Below, piece after piece: positions 1 through 9,374 of a DNA stretch of 64,000 bases. The stretch is from NCBI RefSeq assembly GCF_014635245.1, contig NZ_BMCP01000004.1:124001-188000 (forward strand), written 5' to 3'. The position numbers were made by a program, and so were the translations under genes. The notes below the pieces were generated by a model. The model was not told the DNA's origin. It saw nothing but the letters and a program-made list of their open reading frames with translations, and made no database searches. The stretch's first letter is position 1; each line of letters begins with the position of its first letter. Origin of the DNA: Agaricicola taiwanensis (GTDB lineage: Bacteria; Pseudomonadota; Alphaproteobacteria; Rhizobiales; Methylopilaceae).

Positions 1-264
1 GAACACGCGGCGCGCCAGGAGCATGGCCAGAGGCCAGACCACGGCCACCCCCGCAAAATAGGCGATCCAGTAGCCCCAGGGGCTGGTGTTGGGCAGGGAA
101 TTTGTGGACAGGGTGCGAAAAATAAGCGCCGGAACAGCCAGGGCAAAAACGTAATCGGACAGGCCCTCACCGGTGCTGGGCGACAAGATGCCTGTCTTCA
201 CGGCGAAAAAGCCGAGGAAGATCAAGCCGAAGACGGGCAGGATGATGGCGAGGATGTCGGTCAT
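1..264 (-). CDS. AEC (auxin efflux carrier) family transporter, N-terminal fragment
   Basis: The 88 visible residues begin MTDILAIILPVFGLIFLGFF and continue with two more hydrophobic segments separated by short polar turns. This start, a helix with the pattern LPVF..I..G with a conserved Pro-Ala-Leu-Ile-Phe in the next helix, is typical of AEC-family permeases, which carry organic acids, amino acids or unknown solutes across the inner membrane. The gene runs off the left edge, so about two thirds of the protein is missing and no substrate can be assigned. It is divergent from the histidine kinase at 417, with about 150 bp between the two start codons. Confidence 0.8.
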   Translation of the reverse strand, partial: MTDILAIILPVFGLIFLGFFAVKTGILSPSTGEGLSDYVFALAVPALIFRTLSTNSLPNTSPWGYWIAYFAGVAVVWPLAMLLARRVF

Positions 265-367
265 GGGGGAGGGAAAAGAAAAAAGACGGGGCGCAGGGAA
301 ACTGATCGCTAACCACGACAGACCCTCGCGTCAATGATCGGCTTAACCGCACTGCAAGACTCGGTAT

Positions 368-381
368 GTCATAGATATGAC
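368..381. promoter_or_regulatory. Short perfect dyad in the AEC/histidine kinase intergenic region
   Basis: GTCATA and TATGAC are separated by two bases, giving a perfect 6+2+6 dyad about 35 bp before the kinase start. Its position suits an operator. No known regulator is recognised, and a 6-bp half-site can occur by chance. Confidence 0.25.
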
Positions 382-416
382 GGGGCAGCGAACTTAAGTC
401 GAAACGGAAGCATCTA

Positions 417-1592
417 ATGCGCGGTAAAGGCGCCCTGATCATGCCTGTACCGGATGACGAGCCGGTTGCTCCCCTGGAACGCCGTATCGCGGGTGTCGCG
501 CATGAATTGCGCACGCCCCTCAACGGCATGCTGGCCTTGGCCGACCGGCTGTTGGACACGCCGCTCTCCGATGAGCAGCGGCAATATATACACTCCATGC
601 GCGCCGCCGCCCGCCACCTTCATGCAGTGGCCACCGATGTGCTCGACGTGGCGCGCCTTCAGGAACGCAGCCCCCGGCTCGAGATGGGGCCGGTCGACCT
701 CGGTGAAATTCTCTCCGATCTCGGCGCTCCCTTCTCGGCGCGTGCGGCCGCGCAAGGCATTGCCTTTCGCATCGAGATGGCTCCGGGTGTGCCCAACCAT
801 CTCCTCGGTGATCCGGTTCGATTGCGGCAGATGATCGAGAACATCACCGACAATGCGTTGAAGGTCACGCATGAAGGTGAGGTCGTCCTTCAGGTCACCT
901 CGGCGCCCGACAGCGAAAATCGGGTCTGTGTCACCTTTGTCGTCAATGACACCGGTCCGGGCTTTGCGGGCGATGATCCGGAAGACCTGTTCGCGCTTTT
1001 CACGCAGGGAGTGTACGCGCAGGGCGGTGCCGGTCTCGGGCTTGCGCTGGTGCGCGGCTTTGCCGAAGCCATGGGCGGCGGTGCCTTTGCCGGAAATCTG
1101 CCGCAGGGCGGCGCCAGCGTCGGCTTCTCCGTCGCGCTGGAACGTGACCCTGCCTATCAACCGGCCTTTCCCGCCGCCAATGACGCCGCGCCGCTGCGCA
1201 ACGACGGGCAGCTGCGCATCCTCGTGGCCGAGGACAATCCCATCAATCGAGTGGTGATCGGCACCATTCTCGATCAGTTCGGCCATGCCCATGACATGGT
1301 GGGCGACGGCGCCTCGGCGTTGAAGGCCATCGCGCAGGTCGACTACGACCTGATCCTGATGGACAAGAAGATGCCCATCCTCGATGGACTTTCCACCGCA
1401 CGGGCTCTGTGTTCGCTGCCGGACGAGCGGGCGCGGGTGCCGATCATCGGTCTGACCGCCGGCGCCTTCGCCCATGAGATCGATGATTTCCTCGCCGCCG
1501 GCGCGCGTGCGGTGGTGACCAAGCCGATCTCCGTCCGCGCCTTGTGGAGCGCGATCGACGACGTGCTGGGTGAACGGCGTCTCGCCGTCTGA
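417..1592 (+). CDS. Cytoplasmic hybrid sensor histidine kinase with C-terminal receiver
   Basis: A 391-residue protein without membrane segments. A HisKA-type dimerisation helix carries the phosphoacceptor in VAHELRTPLNG (His29). An HATPase domain follows, with an N-box (ENITDNALK), G1 (NDTGPGF) and G2 (GAGLGLALV). From about residue 265 there is a receiver domain with the acidic pocket VAEDN, phosphoacceptor Asp316 in LMDKKMP and the conserved lysine in VTKPI. There is no PAS, GAF or periplasmic input domain, so the signal must come from another protein or the very short N-terminus. GGAAG lies upstream of the chosen ATG; an in-frame ATG eight codons later is an alternative start. No partner regulator gene is adjacent. 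Confidence 0.88.
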   Translation: MRGKGALIMPVPDDEPVAPLERRIAGVAHELRTPLNGMLALADRLLDTPLSDEQRQYIHSMRAAARHLHAVATDVLDVARLQERSPRLEMGPVDLGEILSDLGAPFSARAAAQGIAFRIEMAPGVPNHLLGDPVRLRQMIENITDNALKVTHEGEVVLQVTSAPDSENRVCVTFVVNDTGPGFAGDDPEDLFALFTQGVYAQGGAGLGLALVRGFAEAMGGGAFAGNLPQGGASVGFSVALERDPAYQPAFPAANDAAPLRNDGQLRILVAEDNPINRVVIGTILDQFGHAHDMVGDGASALKAIAQVDYDLILMDKKMPILDGLSTARALCSLPDERARVPIIGLTAGAFAHEIDDFLAAGARAVVTKPISVRALWSAIDDVLGERRLAV

Positions 1593-1631
1593 TCCATCTT
1601 AGCTGGCTGGAGGCCGCGGCTGTTGGCGGCG

Positions 1632-3404
1632 CTAGAAATTGACGGCGACGCGGGCCTGGACGTTCCAGTCGCCCGCTTCGGTCTCGCCCGCGTCCCTCAG
1701 CGCATAGCCAAGTACGAAATTGGCATTGAGATTGCCATTGAGCGCGTAGTCGAAACCGGCGCCAATACTGGCGAGGGTGAAATTCTCCGAAAGGAAGAAA
1801 TCGCGGCCGTGGCCGAGGTCGAAGAAGGCGAAGGGCGAGAAGCCGTCACGTATACCGAGGTTGAGATGCGTCAGCGCGGCAAAGGTCGGCAGGCGCAGTT
1901 CGTTGCGCCAGACGAAGCCGGTGTCGATGGTCGTATCGTCGATGCCGTAGCCGCGCGTCATGTAGAAGCCCGATATGGCCATGCGCTCTGTGTCGGGTAG
2001 TGCCTCGAAAGCGCCGACGGCCGAGAGCTGGCTGACCCAGCCGAAACCTTTGGGCAGCGGCGTCACGCGGGTGATATCGGCTGCGGCATAGAAATAGTTG
2101 ATGTCCGTGATGCGTCCGCCGCTGAACATCCGCCAGGTCTCGTCGGTGTTCTCGCTGAGGATGCCGCCGGGATTGCCCTTGACCCTGATGTCGAAGGACG
2201 TACGCCCGCGGCGATCGGTGAGCGCATGGGACCAGCCGACGATGAAGTTGACGATCTCGGCCTTGCCCTGTGCGACCTCGACATCGGCGAAATAGGTCTT
2301 GCGGGTCAGGAACTTGAACTCGGCACCGGCATAGATGTCGCCGAAGTAGATGCCCGGCATGAGGTTCGACAGCGCCGAGCGGTAGATCACCGGCAGTTCG
2401 AAGACCTCGTTGTCGAAGGAAATGAACTGATCGGCATCCTGCCACATGGAGACATAGCTGGGCGCCAGCTCGAGCGCCTGGCGCGGAAGCGTCGGAATGG
2501 TGATGCGGCCGGCGTGGCTGAGGTAGCGTGGCATGTCGCCTTCCTCCAGCCGCACGCGGGAGGGCTTGCGCAGCACATCCTCGTTGGTCGTCAGCTGATA
2601 GGAGAGTGTGGTGTCGTTGAGCCAGGGTAGCCAGAGACCACCGCCGATAAAGGCGCGGTCGCGGCCTGAGATCCGCGTGCCGCTGTTGGACCAGCCACCG
2701 GTGATCTGCCAAGGTTTCGCCTCCGTGACCCGGAGGCTCAGCCGACTGGTGGCCGGATCCTCGCCGGGCGAGAACTCACCCTGCACCCGGCGGTACTGGG
2801 TCCGGTTCAGCCATTCCAGATCCTCCGCGATCTGGCGGCCTTCGATGCGCTCCTCGCCGGCGGCGCGAATGTTCTTCTCCAGCGGCGGCTGCCGGTCACC
2901 CTTGGCGCCTGAGACCGTGACTTCGCCGACGCGAAATTCCACCACGCGCAGCTGAACGATGCCGGCGGTGATCTCCTGCGGGGGTACGGTGACGGAGACG
3001 AAGAAATAGTCCGCGCTGCGATAAACCTGCGTGACCGCCGCCTGCATCTGCCCAAGGAGCCCGCGCGACAGCGGTTTTCCTATGAAGGGGGTCAGGGCCT
3101 CTCGAATGGCGGCTGGATCAATGCCCTTGACGTTCCCTACCGAAATTCCCCCGGGCACCTTGGCTGAAACATCCTCGGCAGGACCGATCAGCCGCACGCC
3201 CTTGAGGTCGACGCCGAAGGGTTCCGTGTCTGCGGTGTCATAGGCGGGGGGCGGCACCGACAGGTTCTGCTGTGGCACAACGGGGGCTTCCGGCACATTG
3301 CGCTCGATGGCCTGCTGCGCGAGAGCGGGCAGAACGGCGGCGCTGCAGGTGGCGAAAACCGCCAACGCGGCACCTGTCCGTCTCGCCCAAAAGCTCCGCC
3401 TCAT
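1632..3404 (-). CDS. TpsB-type outer membrane transporter (ShlB/FhaC/HecB family)
   Basis: About 590 residues from the chosen ATG, which places a good signal peptide (MRRSFWARRTGAALAVFATC... cleaved near ALAQQ) at the N-terminus. An upstream in-frame extension of 33 residues is rejected because it would bury the signal. A POTRA-like region follows (the segment around YRSADYFFVSVTVPPQEI, then LRVVEFRVGEVTVSG), then a long beta-strand-rich C-terminal half ending in an aromatic residue (VNF), as in outer-membrane barrels. Family members export a large TpsA exoprotein by two-partner secretion. No TpsA gene lies on either side, so the substrate is unknown and probably encoded elsewhere. The histidine kinase is convergent with it. 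Confidence 0.85.
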   Translation of the reverse strand: MRRSFWARRTGAALAVFATCSAAVLPALAQQAIERNVPEAPVVPQQNLSVPPPAYDTADTEPFGVDLKGVRLIGPAEDVSAKVPGGISVGNVKGIDPAAIREALTPFIGKPLSRGLLGQMQAAVTQVYRSADYFFVSVTVPPQEITAGIVQLRVVEFRVGEVTVSGAKGDRQPPLEKNIRAAGEERIEGRQIAEDLEWLNRTQYRRVQGEFSPGEDPATSRLSLRVTEAKPWQITGGWSNSGTRISGRDRAFIGGGLWLPWLNDTTLSYQLTTNEDVLRKPSRVRLEEGDMPRYLSHAGRITIPTLPRQALELAPSYVSMWQDADQFISFDNEVFELPVIYRSALSNLMPGIYFGDIYAGAEFKFLTRKTYFADVEVAQGKAEIVNFIVGWSHALTDRRGRTSFDIRVKGNPGGILSENTDETWRMFSGGRITDINYFYAAADITRVTPLPKGFGWVSQLSAVGAFEALPDTERMAISGFYMTRGYGIDDTTIDTGFVWRNELRLPTFAALTHLNLGIRDGFSPFAFFDLGHGRDFFLSENFTLASIGAGFDYALNGNLNANFVLGYALRDAGETEAGDWNVQARVAVNF

Positions 3405-3774
3405 CGACGTCACGTCCCGATGCCCTCGCAGTCCATTTTCGCAGCCTGCTGCGGGTACTGGAGCTGTCCCGTCAGCCTGTCTTTCGATCAAGACAGGCTG
3501 CATTGATAAACAAAGATGGTGAACAGCGTCTTAAGGGAGGAGTACTAGGTTAACGATGGGTAAGTTGACGCTAGACCAGTAAATTCTCGTGGCCGAAAGG
3601 GGTATGACCCGTGCAAATATGCTTTATGAAGTATTGATCGGCCTGAAATGGCTGTTGCGGTTTGGCTGGAACGGCGACAAAGGCCTGCGCTGTATCGCGA
3701 GCGCGATGATCCAGCTGTCAGGCCGGTTCGATGTGGCGCTTGCCGCGCCACATCGAAAAAGCGTACCGCCGTGG
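3405..3774. other. 370-bp gene-free stretch between tpsB and osmC
   Basis: No convincing gene is seen. Short open frames here lack family resemblance. The stretch contains the upstream region of the TpsB gene and a perfect 13-bp hairpin close to the osmC 3' end, described separately. Confidence 0.5.
3727..3757. terminator. Strong hairpin downstream of osmC
   Basis: TTCGATGTGGCGC pairs perfectly with GCGCCACATCGAA across a TTGCC loop (13 bp). It lies just past the osmC stop on the minus strand. On that strand the run of T precedes rather than follows the stem, so it is not a textbook intrinsic terminator. It may act as a 3'-end stabiliser or a Rho-linked terminator. Confidence 0.5.
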
Positions 3775-4203
3775 TCAGGCGTTCAGCCTGGCGTCCAGGG
3801 TTATCTCTGCGTTCAGTACCTTGGAAACCGGGCAGTTCTTCTTGGCACCTTCGGCGATCTTCAGGAACTCATCCTCAGATATGCCGGGCACTTTGGCGTT
3901 CAATGTGAGCTGGCTCTTGGTGATGGTGAAGCCCGAATCCTGCTTGACCACAGTGACGGCGCCTTCCGCGCGCAGCTCGTCGGGGGTGTAGCCTGCTTCC
4001 CCCAGCGCGAACGCGAGGGCCATGGAAAAGCAGCCGGCATGAGCGGCGGCGATCAGCTCTTCCGGGTTGGTGCCGGTCACGCCTTCGCCGAAGCGGGTGG
4101 TGGCGGAGTAATTGAGGTCGGTGAAGGCCTTGCTTTCACCGGAGAGCTTGCCGGAGCCCTCCTTGCCCGAGCCGGTCCAGACGGCGGTTGCCTTGCGAGC
4201 CAT
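3775..4203 (-). CDS. osmC: OsmC-family peroxiredoxin (organic hydroperoxide reductase)
   Basis: A 142-residue protein of the usual OsmC length. The family's two redox cysteines are present: Cys58 in AAAHAGCFSMAL and Cys124 in KKNCPVSKVL, the second being the peroxide-reactive/resolving partner. The N-terminal MARKATAVWTGSGKEGSGK is typical of the OsmC rather than the Ohr branch. The enzyme reduces organic hydroperoxides with thiols in the cytoplasm and is commonly induced by osmotic or stationary-phase stress. GGAGG precedes the ATG. It stands as a single gene between the TpsB gene and the YihY gene, all on the minus strand. Confidence 0.93.
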   Translation of the reverse strand: MARKATAVWTGSGKEGSGKLSGESKAFTDLNYSATTRFGEGVTGTNPEELIAAAHAGCFSMALAFALGEAGYTPDELRAEGAVTVVKQDSGFTITKSQLTLNAKVPGISEDEFLKIAEGAKKNCPVSKVLNAEITLDARLNA

Positions 4204-4247
4204 TGATAGTCCTCCTTGGGTGATGATCGAGAACCTTACCTAGTGCG

Positions 4248-5126
4248 TCAGGGCCCGCCGACAACGGCGGCCGTTCCGCGCTCCTCGCCGCGCAACTCAC
4301 TGCGCGCGGCGCGGCGGTCGGCGAGCACGGCGTTGAGTTCGCAGCCCAGCACGAAGACCGTGGCGTTGACGTTGAGAAAGACGATGGCCGCCATGATGCT
4401 ACCAAGGCCGGCATAGGTGGAGGCGTAATCCGCAAAATTGGCGATCCAGATGCCGAAGATGGCCGCTGCTGTCAGCCACAGCAGTATGGTGAAGATGACG
4501 CCCGGCAGAACGCGTTTCGCCGACCGGCGGCCGTAGGGCAGCCACAGATGGGCGAGCGTCAGCGTGACGATCAGGAAAAGACCGGTTGCGCCATAACGCA
4601 GGCCGGTGAAGACACCCTGCATCTGGGTCAGCCAGGGGAGGGCGGCTGTCAGGATGTTCCAGACCGTGGGCCAGAGCACGATGGCGATGGCCACCAGCAT
4701 GAGGCCGATGGCACCGATCAGGACGAAGATGATGCTTTGCACCCGCGTCAGCCAGAACGGGCGCGGATCGGTCACGCCATAAGCCCGCACCAGGGCAGCG
4801 CGCATGGCCTCCACCGCCGAGGAGGCGACCCAGAGCGTGAGCACAAGACCGATGGTGACGAGATCGCCGCGCCGGCCCGTCAGCACCCGGGCGATCTCGT
4901 TGGCAAGAGGCTCGGCGACAGCCGCGGGCCAGCCTTCAAAAACAAGGGCTACGGTTTCCTGCGCCACGTCGACGGTGCCGAGGAAGCTGGCGAAGGCCGT
5001 AACGACGATCAGGAAAGGGAAGATGGCCAGAAGGATCGCCAGGGTGACATGGCTGGCGATGGCCCAGCCGTCATGGGTGATAAAACGAAGCACCACGTCG
5101 CGGGCCAGACGCCAGGCCCGTCCCAT
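4248..5126 (-). CDS. YihY/BrkB-family inner membrane protein
   Basis: About 292 residues from the start MGRAWRLARDVVLRFITHDG. The segment FITHDGWAIASHVTLAILLAIFPF is the family N-terminal signature (polar start, then first membrane helix). Five to six hydrophobic segments follow, with a conserved GA.GLMLVAIAIV helix and a final pair around AAAIFGIWIANFADY and GSIMAAIVFLNVNATVF. YihY proteins were once misnamed RNase BN; their function is unresolved and some are linked to virulence or transport. A 64-residue in-frame upstream extension is rejected because it is arginine/proline-rich and unlike the family. The C-terminal tail is cytoplasmic and charged. Confidence 0.88.
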   Translation of the reverse strand: MGRAWRLARDVVLRFITHDGWAIASHVTLAILLAIFPFLIVVTAFASFLGTVDVAQETVALVFEGWPAAVAEPLANEIARVLTGRRGDLVTIGLVLTLWVASSAVEAMRAALVRAYGVTDPRPFWLTRVQSIIFVLIGAIGLMLVAIAIVLWPTVWNILTAALPWLTQMQGVFTGLRYGATGLFLIVTLTLAHLWLPYGRRSAKRVLPGVIFTILLWLTAAAIFGIWIANFADYASTYAGLGSIMAAIVFLNVNATVFVLGCELNAVLADRRAARSELRGEERGTAAVVGGP

Positions 5127-5263
5127 CAGCGATAATGTCACCCGCGCCTCATGGGTCTGAAGAAAGCCTGCGCGGACGTCTGCCGGGCAGAATTCGGCGA
5201 TGGGCTGATCCCCACCGAATCTCCACGATGTTTTATGGCGCCAGGGCCTTACGTCAAGCGAAC

Positions 5264-5289
5264 CTCCGGCGGAGCGGGGTCCGCCGGAG
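5264..5289. terminator. Hairpin downstream of the chemoreceptor gene
   Basis: CTCCGGCGG and CCGCCGGAG form a perfect 9-bp stem around an 8-base loop, about 50 bp past the minus-strand chemoreceptor stop. No U-tract follows in either direction, so termination activity is inferred from position only. Confidence 0.4.
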
Positions 5290-5341
5290 CGAGGTTTACC
5301 TCGCCTCGCCACCGGCACTCGATGCGGGGCAACGGAGGAGT

Positions 5342-7411
5342 TTACGCCGCCCGAACACCCTCAAGGAAGGTGTGCACCGCATTGTCCATGCTTTCAGCCT
5401 CGCGCTGCAAGGCACCGGCCAGCTCCGCCACTCCCTCGGCCGTCGTGCGCGCGCTGTCGGCCGCGCTGCCGACGCCGTCCATGGCGCTGGCGCCGGACTG
5501 GGCATCGGCGGAGGCCTGGGCGACGTTGGCGGCAATCGCGCGCACGGCGCTCGACTGTTCCTCCACCGCGGCGGCCACGGCGCCGGTGATCGAGGACATC
5601 TCGCCGATGATGGCGTTGACGCGCTCGATGGCCATGGTCGCCTCGCCGGAGCTGTCCTGGATCGCGCTGATCTGGCGCGCGATTTCCTCGGTGGCATTGG
5701 CGGTCTGGCTTGCCAGCGACTTCACCTCCTGCGCCACGACGGCAAAGCCCTTGCCGGCTTCCCCGGCTCGCGCGGCTTCGATGGTGGCGTTGAGCGCCAG
5801 GAGGTTGGTCTGGGCGGCGATGGCCTGGATCAGCGTGATGACCTCGCCGATCCGGTTCGCAGCCTGGGCCAGTTCCTCCATGGTGGTCACCGTCTTCTGT
5901 GCCTCGGTGACCGCCTGATGGGCAACGGTGCTCGAATTCTCGGCGCGGCTGGCAACCTCCTGGATCGACATGGCCAGCTGCTCGGCGGCACCAGCCACGG
6001 CGGTGACGTTGTGCGAGGCGCCATTGGCGGCGGAGGAGGCGGACCGCGCTTCTCCGGAAACCTGAGCGGCGCTGTCCACGAGGCCGGAGGAGGCAAGATG
6101 CAGCTGGTCCACCGCGGAGCGCACCTCTCCCACGGTCGCCGCCGCGCGTGTCTCGAAGACCTGGATGAGTTCCTTGAGCTGTGCCGCGCGCTTCTGCTCG
6201 CTGGCGGTCAGCTCCTTCTGCTGGGCATTGAAGCGCTCACGCTCGATCACGCTGTCGCGGAAGGCCGTGACGGCGTGGGCCATCCGGCCGATCTCGCCGC
6301 CCGATCCGATGCCGCTCATATCGATGTCGGTCTCGCCCCGATCAATCTTGCCGAGCGCCTCGGCGATGCGGCCAAGCGGCTTTGATATGGAGCCGCCGAT
6401 CAGGATGCTGAGGAGCGCGGACAGGACGATGGCCACGCCGATCACTCCAAGCGCGACCAGAAGCGTCAGACGGCGCGCCTGGGCGCTCGCTTCCGCAGCC
6501 TGAGTCTGGCCATCCAGCGCCTGCGCGACAATGCCGTCAGCGGTGGGGGGAAGAACGGACATCTGCGCCAGCAGCGCTGTGGCGGCCGCCTCCAGATCGG
6601 CATGGGCGGCACTGGCTTCATTGAAGGCCTTCTCATAAGCCTCGCCGGCCTTTGCCAGTTCGTTCCGGCGGCTGGGCGGGACCGATGCAGCCTCGGTTTC
6701 CGCCCGGAAGCGCTTCATGTTGGCGGCGAAGAGCTCGGCCCGCTTGCGGCTGCGCGACAGGAGATAATCCTTTTCGCTGAGCCGCAGGGCATCCTTGGCG
6801 GCCGGCAGTTCGGAGAAGGTGAGATCGCTGTTTTCCCGAAGGTCGTTGAAGCTCTTGTCCAGAGCCAGACCGGCCTTGACCAACTGAGCGCGCAGCCCCT
6901 GGTCCTCGGTCATGCCCAGCCGTTCCCGGGCGGCGTAGAGGCGGTCGAAGGTGGCGGTGATCGGCGCGGCGTGGCTGTCGAACTGGGCCAGTGCGGCCCC
7001 CATCTCGTCGCCGAAGTCGCGGCGCATCTGAGCCACCAGCTCCGCGTTACGAGCCAGGAGGTGAGAAAAGGCCTCGCGCGCTTCGGTGTTGGGCTCGGCC
7101 CTGAAACCATCCACTACGGCGCTCATGCCCACGGCATTGCGGCTGAGGTCGGAGGCGTGCTGGACCAGTCTTCCGTAGCCGATGGAACGTTCGGCCGCCG
7201 ATTGCACGGCCTGCTGGCCAAACCAGAAAGTCCCGCCGGCAGCAAGCAGCGCCAGTACGGGAATAGCGGCAAGGATTGCAATCCGGCCGCGAATGGATGA
7301 CACCTTCACGGCGCGCGACAGCCATGTCGTGTTCTGCCCCGCCGCCGGACGGCCCTCGTCCTGCTCAACCATAAGTCTTACCCCCGCTAGACACTGCTTG
7401 TTGCGGGGCAT
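5342..7411 (-). CDS. Methyl-accepting chemotaxis protein with HBM-like helical sensor domain
   Basis: A 689-residue transmembrane chemoreceptor. The first membrane helix ([19 protein letters not shown]) is followed by about 250 helical residues containing [20 protein letters not shown] and [20 protein letters not shown]. These suit a helical bimodular (HBM-type) periplasmic sensor. A second helix ([19 protein letters not shown]), a HAMP domain and the signalling hairpin follow; the hairpin tip carries [20 protein letters not shown]. No C-terminal CheR-tethering pentapeptide is seen. A second possible ATG lies 13 codons in (7372). Ligand unknown. It is divergent from the DMT exporter, with only about 34 bp between start codons. 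No other che gene is in the window. Confidence 0.93.
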   Translation of the reverse strand: MPRNKQCLAGVRLMVEQDEGRPAAGQNTTWLSRAVKVSSIRGRIAILAAIPVLALLAAGGTFWFGQQAVQSAAERSIGYGRLVQHASDLSRNAVGMSAVVDGFRAEPNTEAREAFSHLLARNAELVAQMRRDFGDEMGAALAQFDSHAAPITATFDRLYAARERLGMTEDQGLRAQLVKAGLALDKSFNDLRENSDLTFSELPAAKDALRLSEKDYLLSRSRKRAELFAANMKRFRAETEAASVPPSRRNELAKAGEAYEKAFNEASAAHADLEAAATALLAQMSVLPPTADGIVAQALDGQTQAAEASAQARRLTLLVALGVIGVAIVLSALLSILIGGSISKPLGRIAEALGKIDRGETDIDMSGIGSGGEIGRMAHAVTAFRDSVIERERFNAQQKELTASEQKRAAQLKELIQVFETRAAATVGEVRSAVDQLHLASSGLVDSAAQVSGEARSASSAANGASHNVTAVAGAAEQLAMSIQEVASRAENSSTVAHQAVTEAQKTVTTMEELAQAANRIGEVITLIQAIAAQTNLLALNATIEAARAGEAGKGFAVVAQEVKSLASQTANATEEIARQISAIQDSSGEATMAIERVNAIIGEMSSITGAVAAAVEEQSSAVRAIAANVAQASADAQSGASAMDGVGSAADSARTTAEGVAELAGALQREAESMDNAVHTFLEGVRAA

Positions 7412-7445
7412 CCTGCATCGTTCCCTTTAATTTTAGGTATCGCGT

Positions 7446-8345
7446 ATGACGCGGAATTCCGGGACGGCCTTAAGGCCTTGGCCATCAGCAGCCTTCGCCG
7501 GCGCCGCGGCCTTCGTCGTGCTCTGGTCGTCCGGCTTCATCACGGCCCGGCTGATCGCCCCCCATGCCGACCCGCTGACCTTTCTCGCGGTGCGCTATGT
7601 GGGGGCCTTGACGGTTCTGACCGTCATGGCCCTGGCGGCCGGCGCACCCTGGCCGCGCGGCAGGGCCCTCTTCGATGCGGCGGTGGCCGGCATCCTTCTG
7701 CACGGGGTTTATCTGGGGCTGGTGTTCTGGGCCGTTGCCCATGGTCTTCCCGCCGGTGTCATGGGCCTCCTGGCGGGGCTGCAGCCTCTTCTCACAGCAA
7801 CGGCGGCCGCGCCGCTTCTGGGGGAACATGTGACCAGGCGTCAGTGGTGGGGGATCGCGGCCGGCTTCATTGGCGCCGCCCTCGTGCTGGCGCCGCGCCT
7901 TGCGGTCTCCACGGGCGGCATACCTTCGGTGGCCTTGTTCGCCGGCATCGCCGCAGTGCTCGCCATCACTGCCGGCACCATCTGGCAGAAGCGGACAGGC
8001 GCAACCGGCGATCTGAGGGCCATGGCCGCCGTCCAATATGCCGCCGCGCTCGTGCCGACGGTGGCCGTGGCCGCCCTGACAGAACCCATGCGCTTCGATA
8101 TCACGGTGGAATCGATGGTGGGGCTGCTGTGGTCGGTGGTCGGCATCTCGGTGGGAGCCATCTTTCTGCTGCTCGGCCTCATCAGGCGAGGGGCGCTGGC
8201 GCAGGTCTCGGCTCTTCTCTACCTGGTGCCGGGTGTGACGGCGCTGATGGCCTGGGCGCTGTTCGGCGAGGTGCTGAGCCCCGTTCAACTCGGCGGCATG
8301 GTCGTGGCGAGCTTTGGCGTCGCCCTAGTGTCGATCAAGCGTTGA
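7446..8345 (+). CDS. EamA-family DMT exporter
   Basis: A 299-residue protein with about ten hydrophobic helices in two EamA repeats. The first repeat begins FAGAAAFVVLWSSGFITARL and the second follows GIAAVLAITAGTIWQKRTGA, the usual RhaT/YdcZ-like layout of the drug/metabolite transporter superfamily. It probably exports a small metabolite or amino acid across the inner membrane; no substrate can be read from the sequence. It is the first of a same-strand run with the AtsE-like, tspO and HIG1 genes, with an 85-bp gap before the next gene, so co-transcription is possible but not evident. Confidence 0.88.
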   Translation: MTRNSGTALRPWPSAAFAGAAAFVVLWSSGFITARLIAPHADPLTFLAVRYVGALTVLTVMALAAGAPWPRGRALFDAAVAGILLHGVYLGLVFWAVAHGLPAGVMGLLAGLQPLLTATAAAPLLGEHVTRRQWWGIAAGFIGAALVLAPRLAVSTGGIPSVALFAGIAAVLAITAGTIWQKRTGATGDLRAMAAVQYAAALVPTVAVAALTEPMRFDITVESMVGLLWSVVGISVGAIFLLLGLIRRGALAQVSALLYLVPGVTALMAWALFGEVLSPVQLGGMVVASFGVALVSIKR

Positions 8346-8430
8346 CCCGCTGGGCTGGAAACAAAGGAACGGCATTGGCGAAGAGGCGTTTTCCCGGTGC
8401 GGGGGAAACACATGCCCCAGGAGGTTCGCG

Positions 8431-8829
8431 ATGTCCGATGTCCGTATTCCCTATAATGCTCTGGTTCTCGTGGCCGACGGCGAAAAGGCGCTGTTCCTGC
8501 GCAACAAGGGAGATGCGATCAATCTGAACCTGACAATCGATCCGGCGCTGGAAGAGGACAACTCCGGTTCGGAGCGGCGAGCGGTGACGCAGAGCGATCT
8601 GCAGTCCTCCGGAGAGGACGGCTTTGCCGCCGATGTGGCGGAACGGCTGTTCAAGGCGGCCAACGACAATGTCTTCGATCAGCTTGTCGTGGTTGCGGGG
8701 CCGAACCTTCTGGGCGTGCTGCGCAAGGAAATGCATCAGGAAGTGACGCGGCGGATCGTCGGAGAGGTTCCGAAGACATTGACGACACGCGATCTTGGCG
8801 ACATCGAAAAGGTTCTATCGGTCCGATGA
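8431..8829 (+). CDS. AtsE/host-attachment family protein (PF10116-like)
   Basis: A 132-residue soluble protein. It starts with a short beta strand (YNALVLVADGEKALFLRNKG) and later shows VVVAGPNLLGVLRKEMH and the family-like ending EVPKTLTTRDLGDIEKVL. These features match the family named after the Agrobacterium attachment gene atsE, whose fold resembles the eRF1/baeRF group; the biochemical role is unknown and the 'host attachment' name is historical. AGGAGG precedes the ATG at ideal spacing. It lies 24 bp upstream of tspO, suggesting one transcript. Confidence 0.82.
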   Translation: MSDVRIPYNALVLVADGEKALFLRNKGDAINLNLTIDPALEEDNSGSERRAVTQSDLQSSGEDGFAADVAERLFKAANDNVFDQLVVVAGPNLLGVLRKEMHQEVTRRIVGEVPKTLTTRDLGDIEKVLSVR

Positions 8830-8853
8830 GCGCCGCCGGCAAAGGAGACCGCC

Positions 8854-9354
8854 TTGGCTGATATGTCCGCACCCGCAGGGCCGGTTCGATCCATAGGGTC
8901 CCTGGTCCTCGCCTTCGCCCTATGTTTTTCCGCGGCGCGGCTGGGGTCCATCGCGACGACGCCCAACCTCGGCTGGTACGCGACATTGGCCAAGCCGTTC
9001 TTCACGCCCCCGAACTGGGCGTTCCCCGTCGCCTGGACCACACTCTTCATCCTGATGGCTATCGCCCTGTGGCGGGTGGCGACGCGCGCCGCCGAGCCTC
9101 GCCAGCGGCAATTGGCGCTTGGCGCTTTCATGGTCCAGCTTCTGCTGAACATCGGCTGGTCGTTCGCCTTCTTCGGTCAGCAGAATCCCGCGCTGGGGCT
9201 GGCGGTCATCGCGGCGCTGATTATCGCGATCGCGGCGACGATGGCGCTGTTCCGCCCCATCGACCGCATCGCTTCGCTGTTGCTCCTGCCCTATATCCTC
9301 TGGGTGTGCTACGCGGGTTTGCTCAACGCAACGATCTGGTGGATGAACGCCTGA
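8854..9354 (+). CDS. tspO: TspO/MBR-family membrane protein (tryptophan-rich sensory protein)
   Basis: A 166-residue protein with five membrane helices and the family's conserved aromatic pattern: W-Y-A-T-L-A-K-P-F-F-TPPNW in the first loop, then NIGWSFAFFGQQNPALGLAV and a final YILWVCYAGLLNATIWWMN. TspO proteins bind porphyrins and cholesterol-like ligands and affect tetrapyrrole handling and stress responses in alphaproteobacteria. The start is read as TTG because GGAG lies six bases before it. The next ATG, three codons in, is too far from that site. The gene is followed 20 bp later by the HIG1 gene. Confidence 0.92.
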   Translation: MADMSAPAGPVRSIGSLVLAFALCFSAARLGSIATTPNLGWYATLAKPFFTPPNWAFPVAWTTLFILMAIALWRVATRAAEPRQRQLALGAFMVQLLLNIGWSFAFFGQQNPALGLAVIAALIIAIAATMALFRPIDRIASLLLLPYILWVCYAGLLNATIWWMNA

Positions 9355-9374
9355 TCCCCTATAGGAAGGCCATC

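Noticed and set aside
3504-3774. Small open frames on both strands between tpsB and osmC
   Set aside because: Frames are short, lack good ribosome-binding sites and cross a perfect hairpin; translation does not look like a protein.
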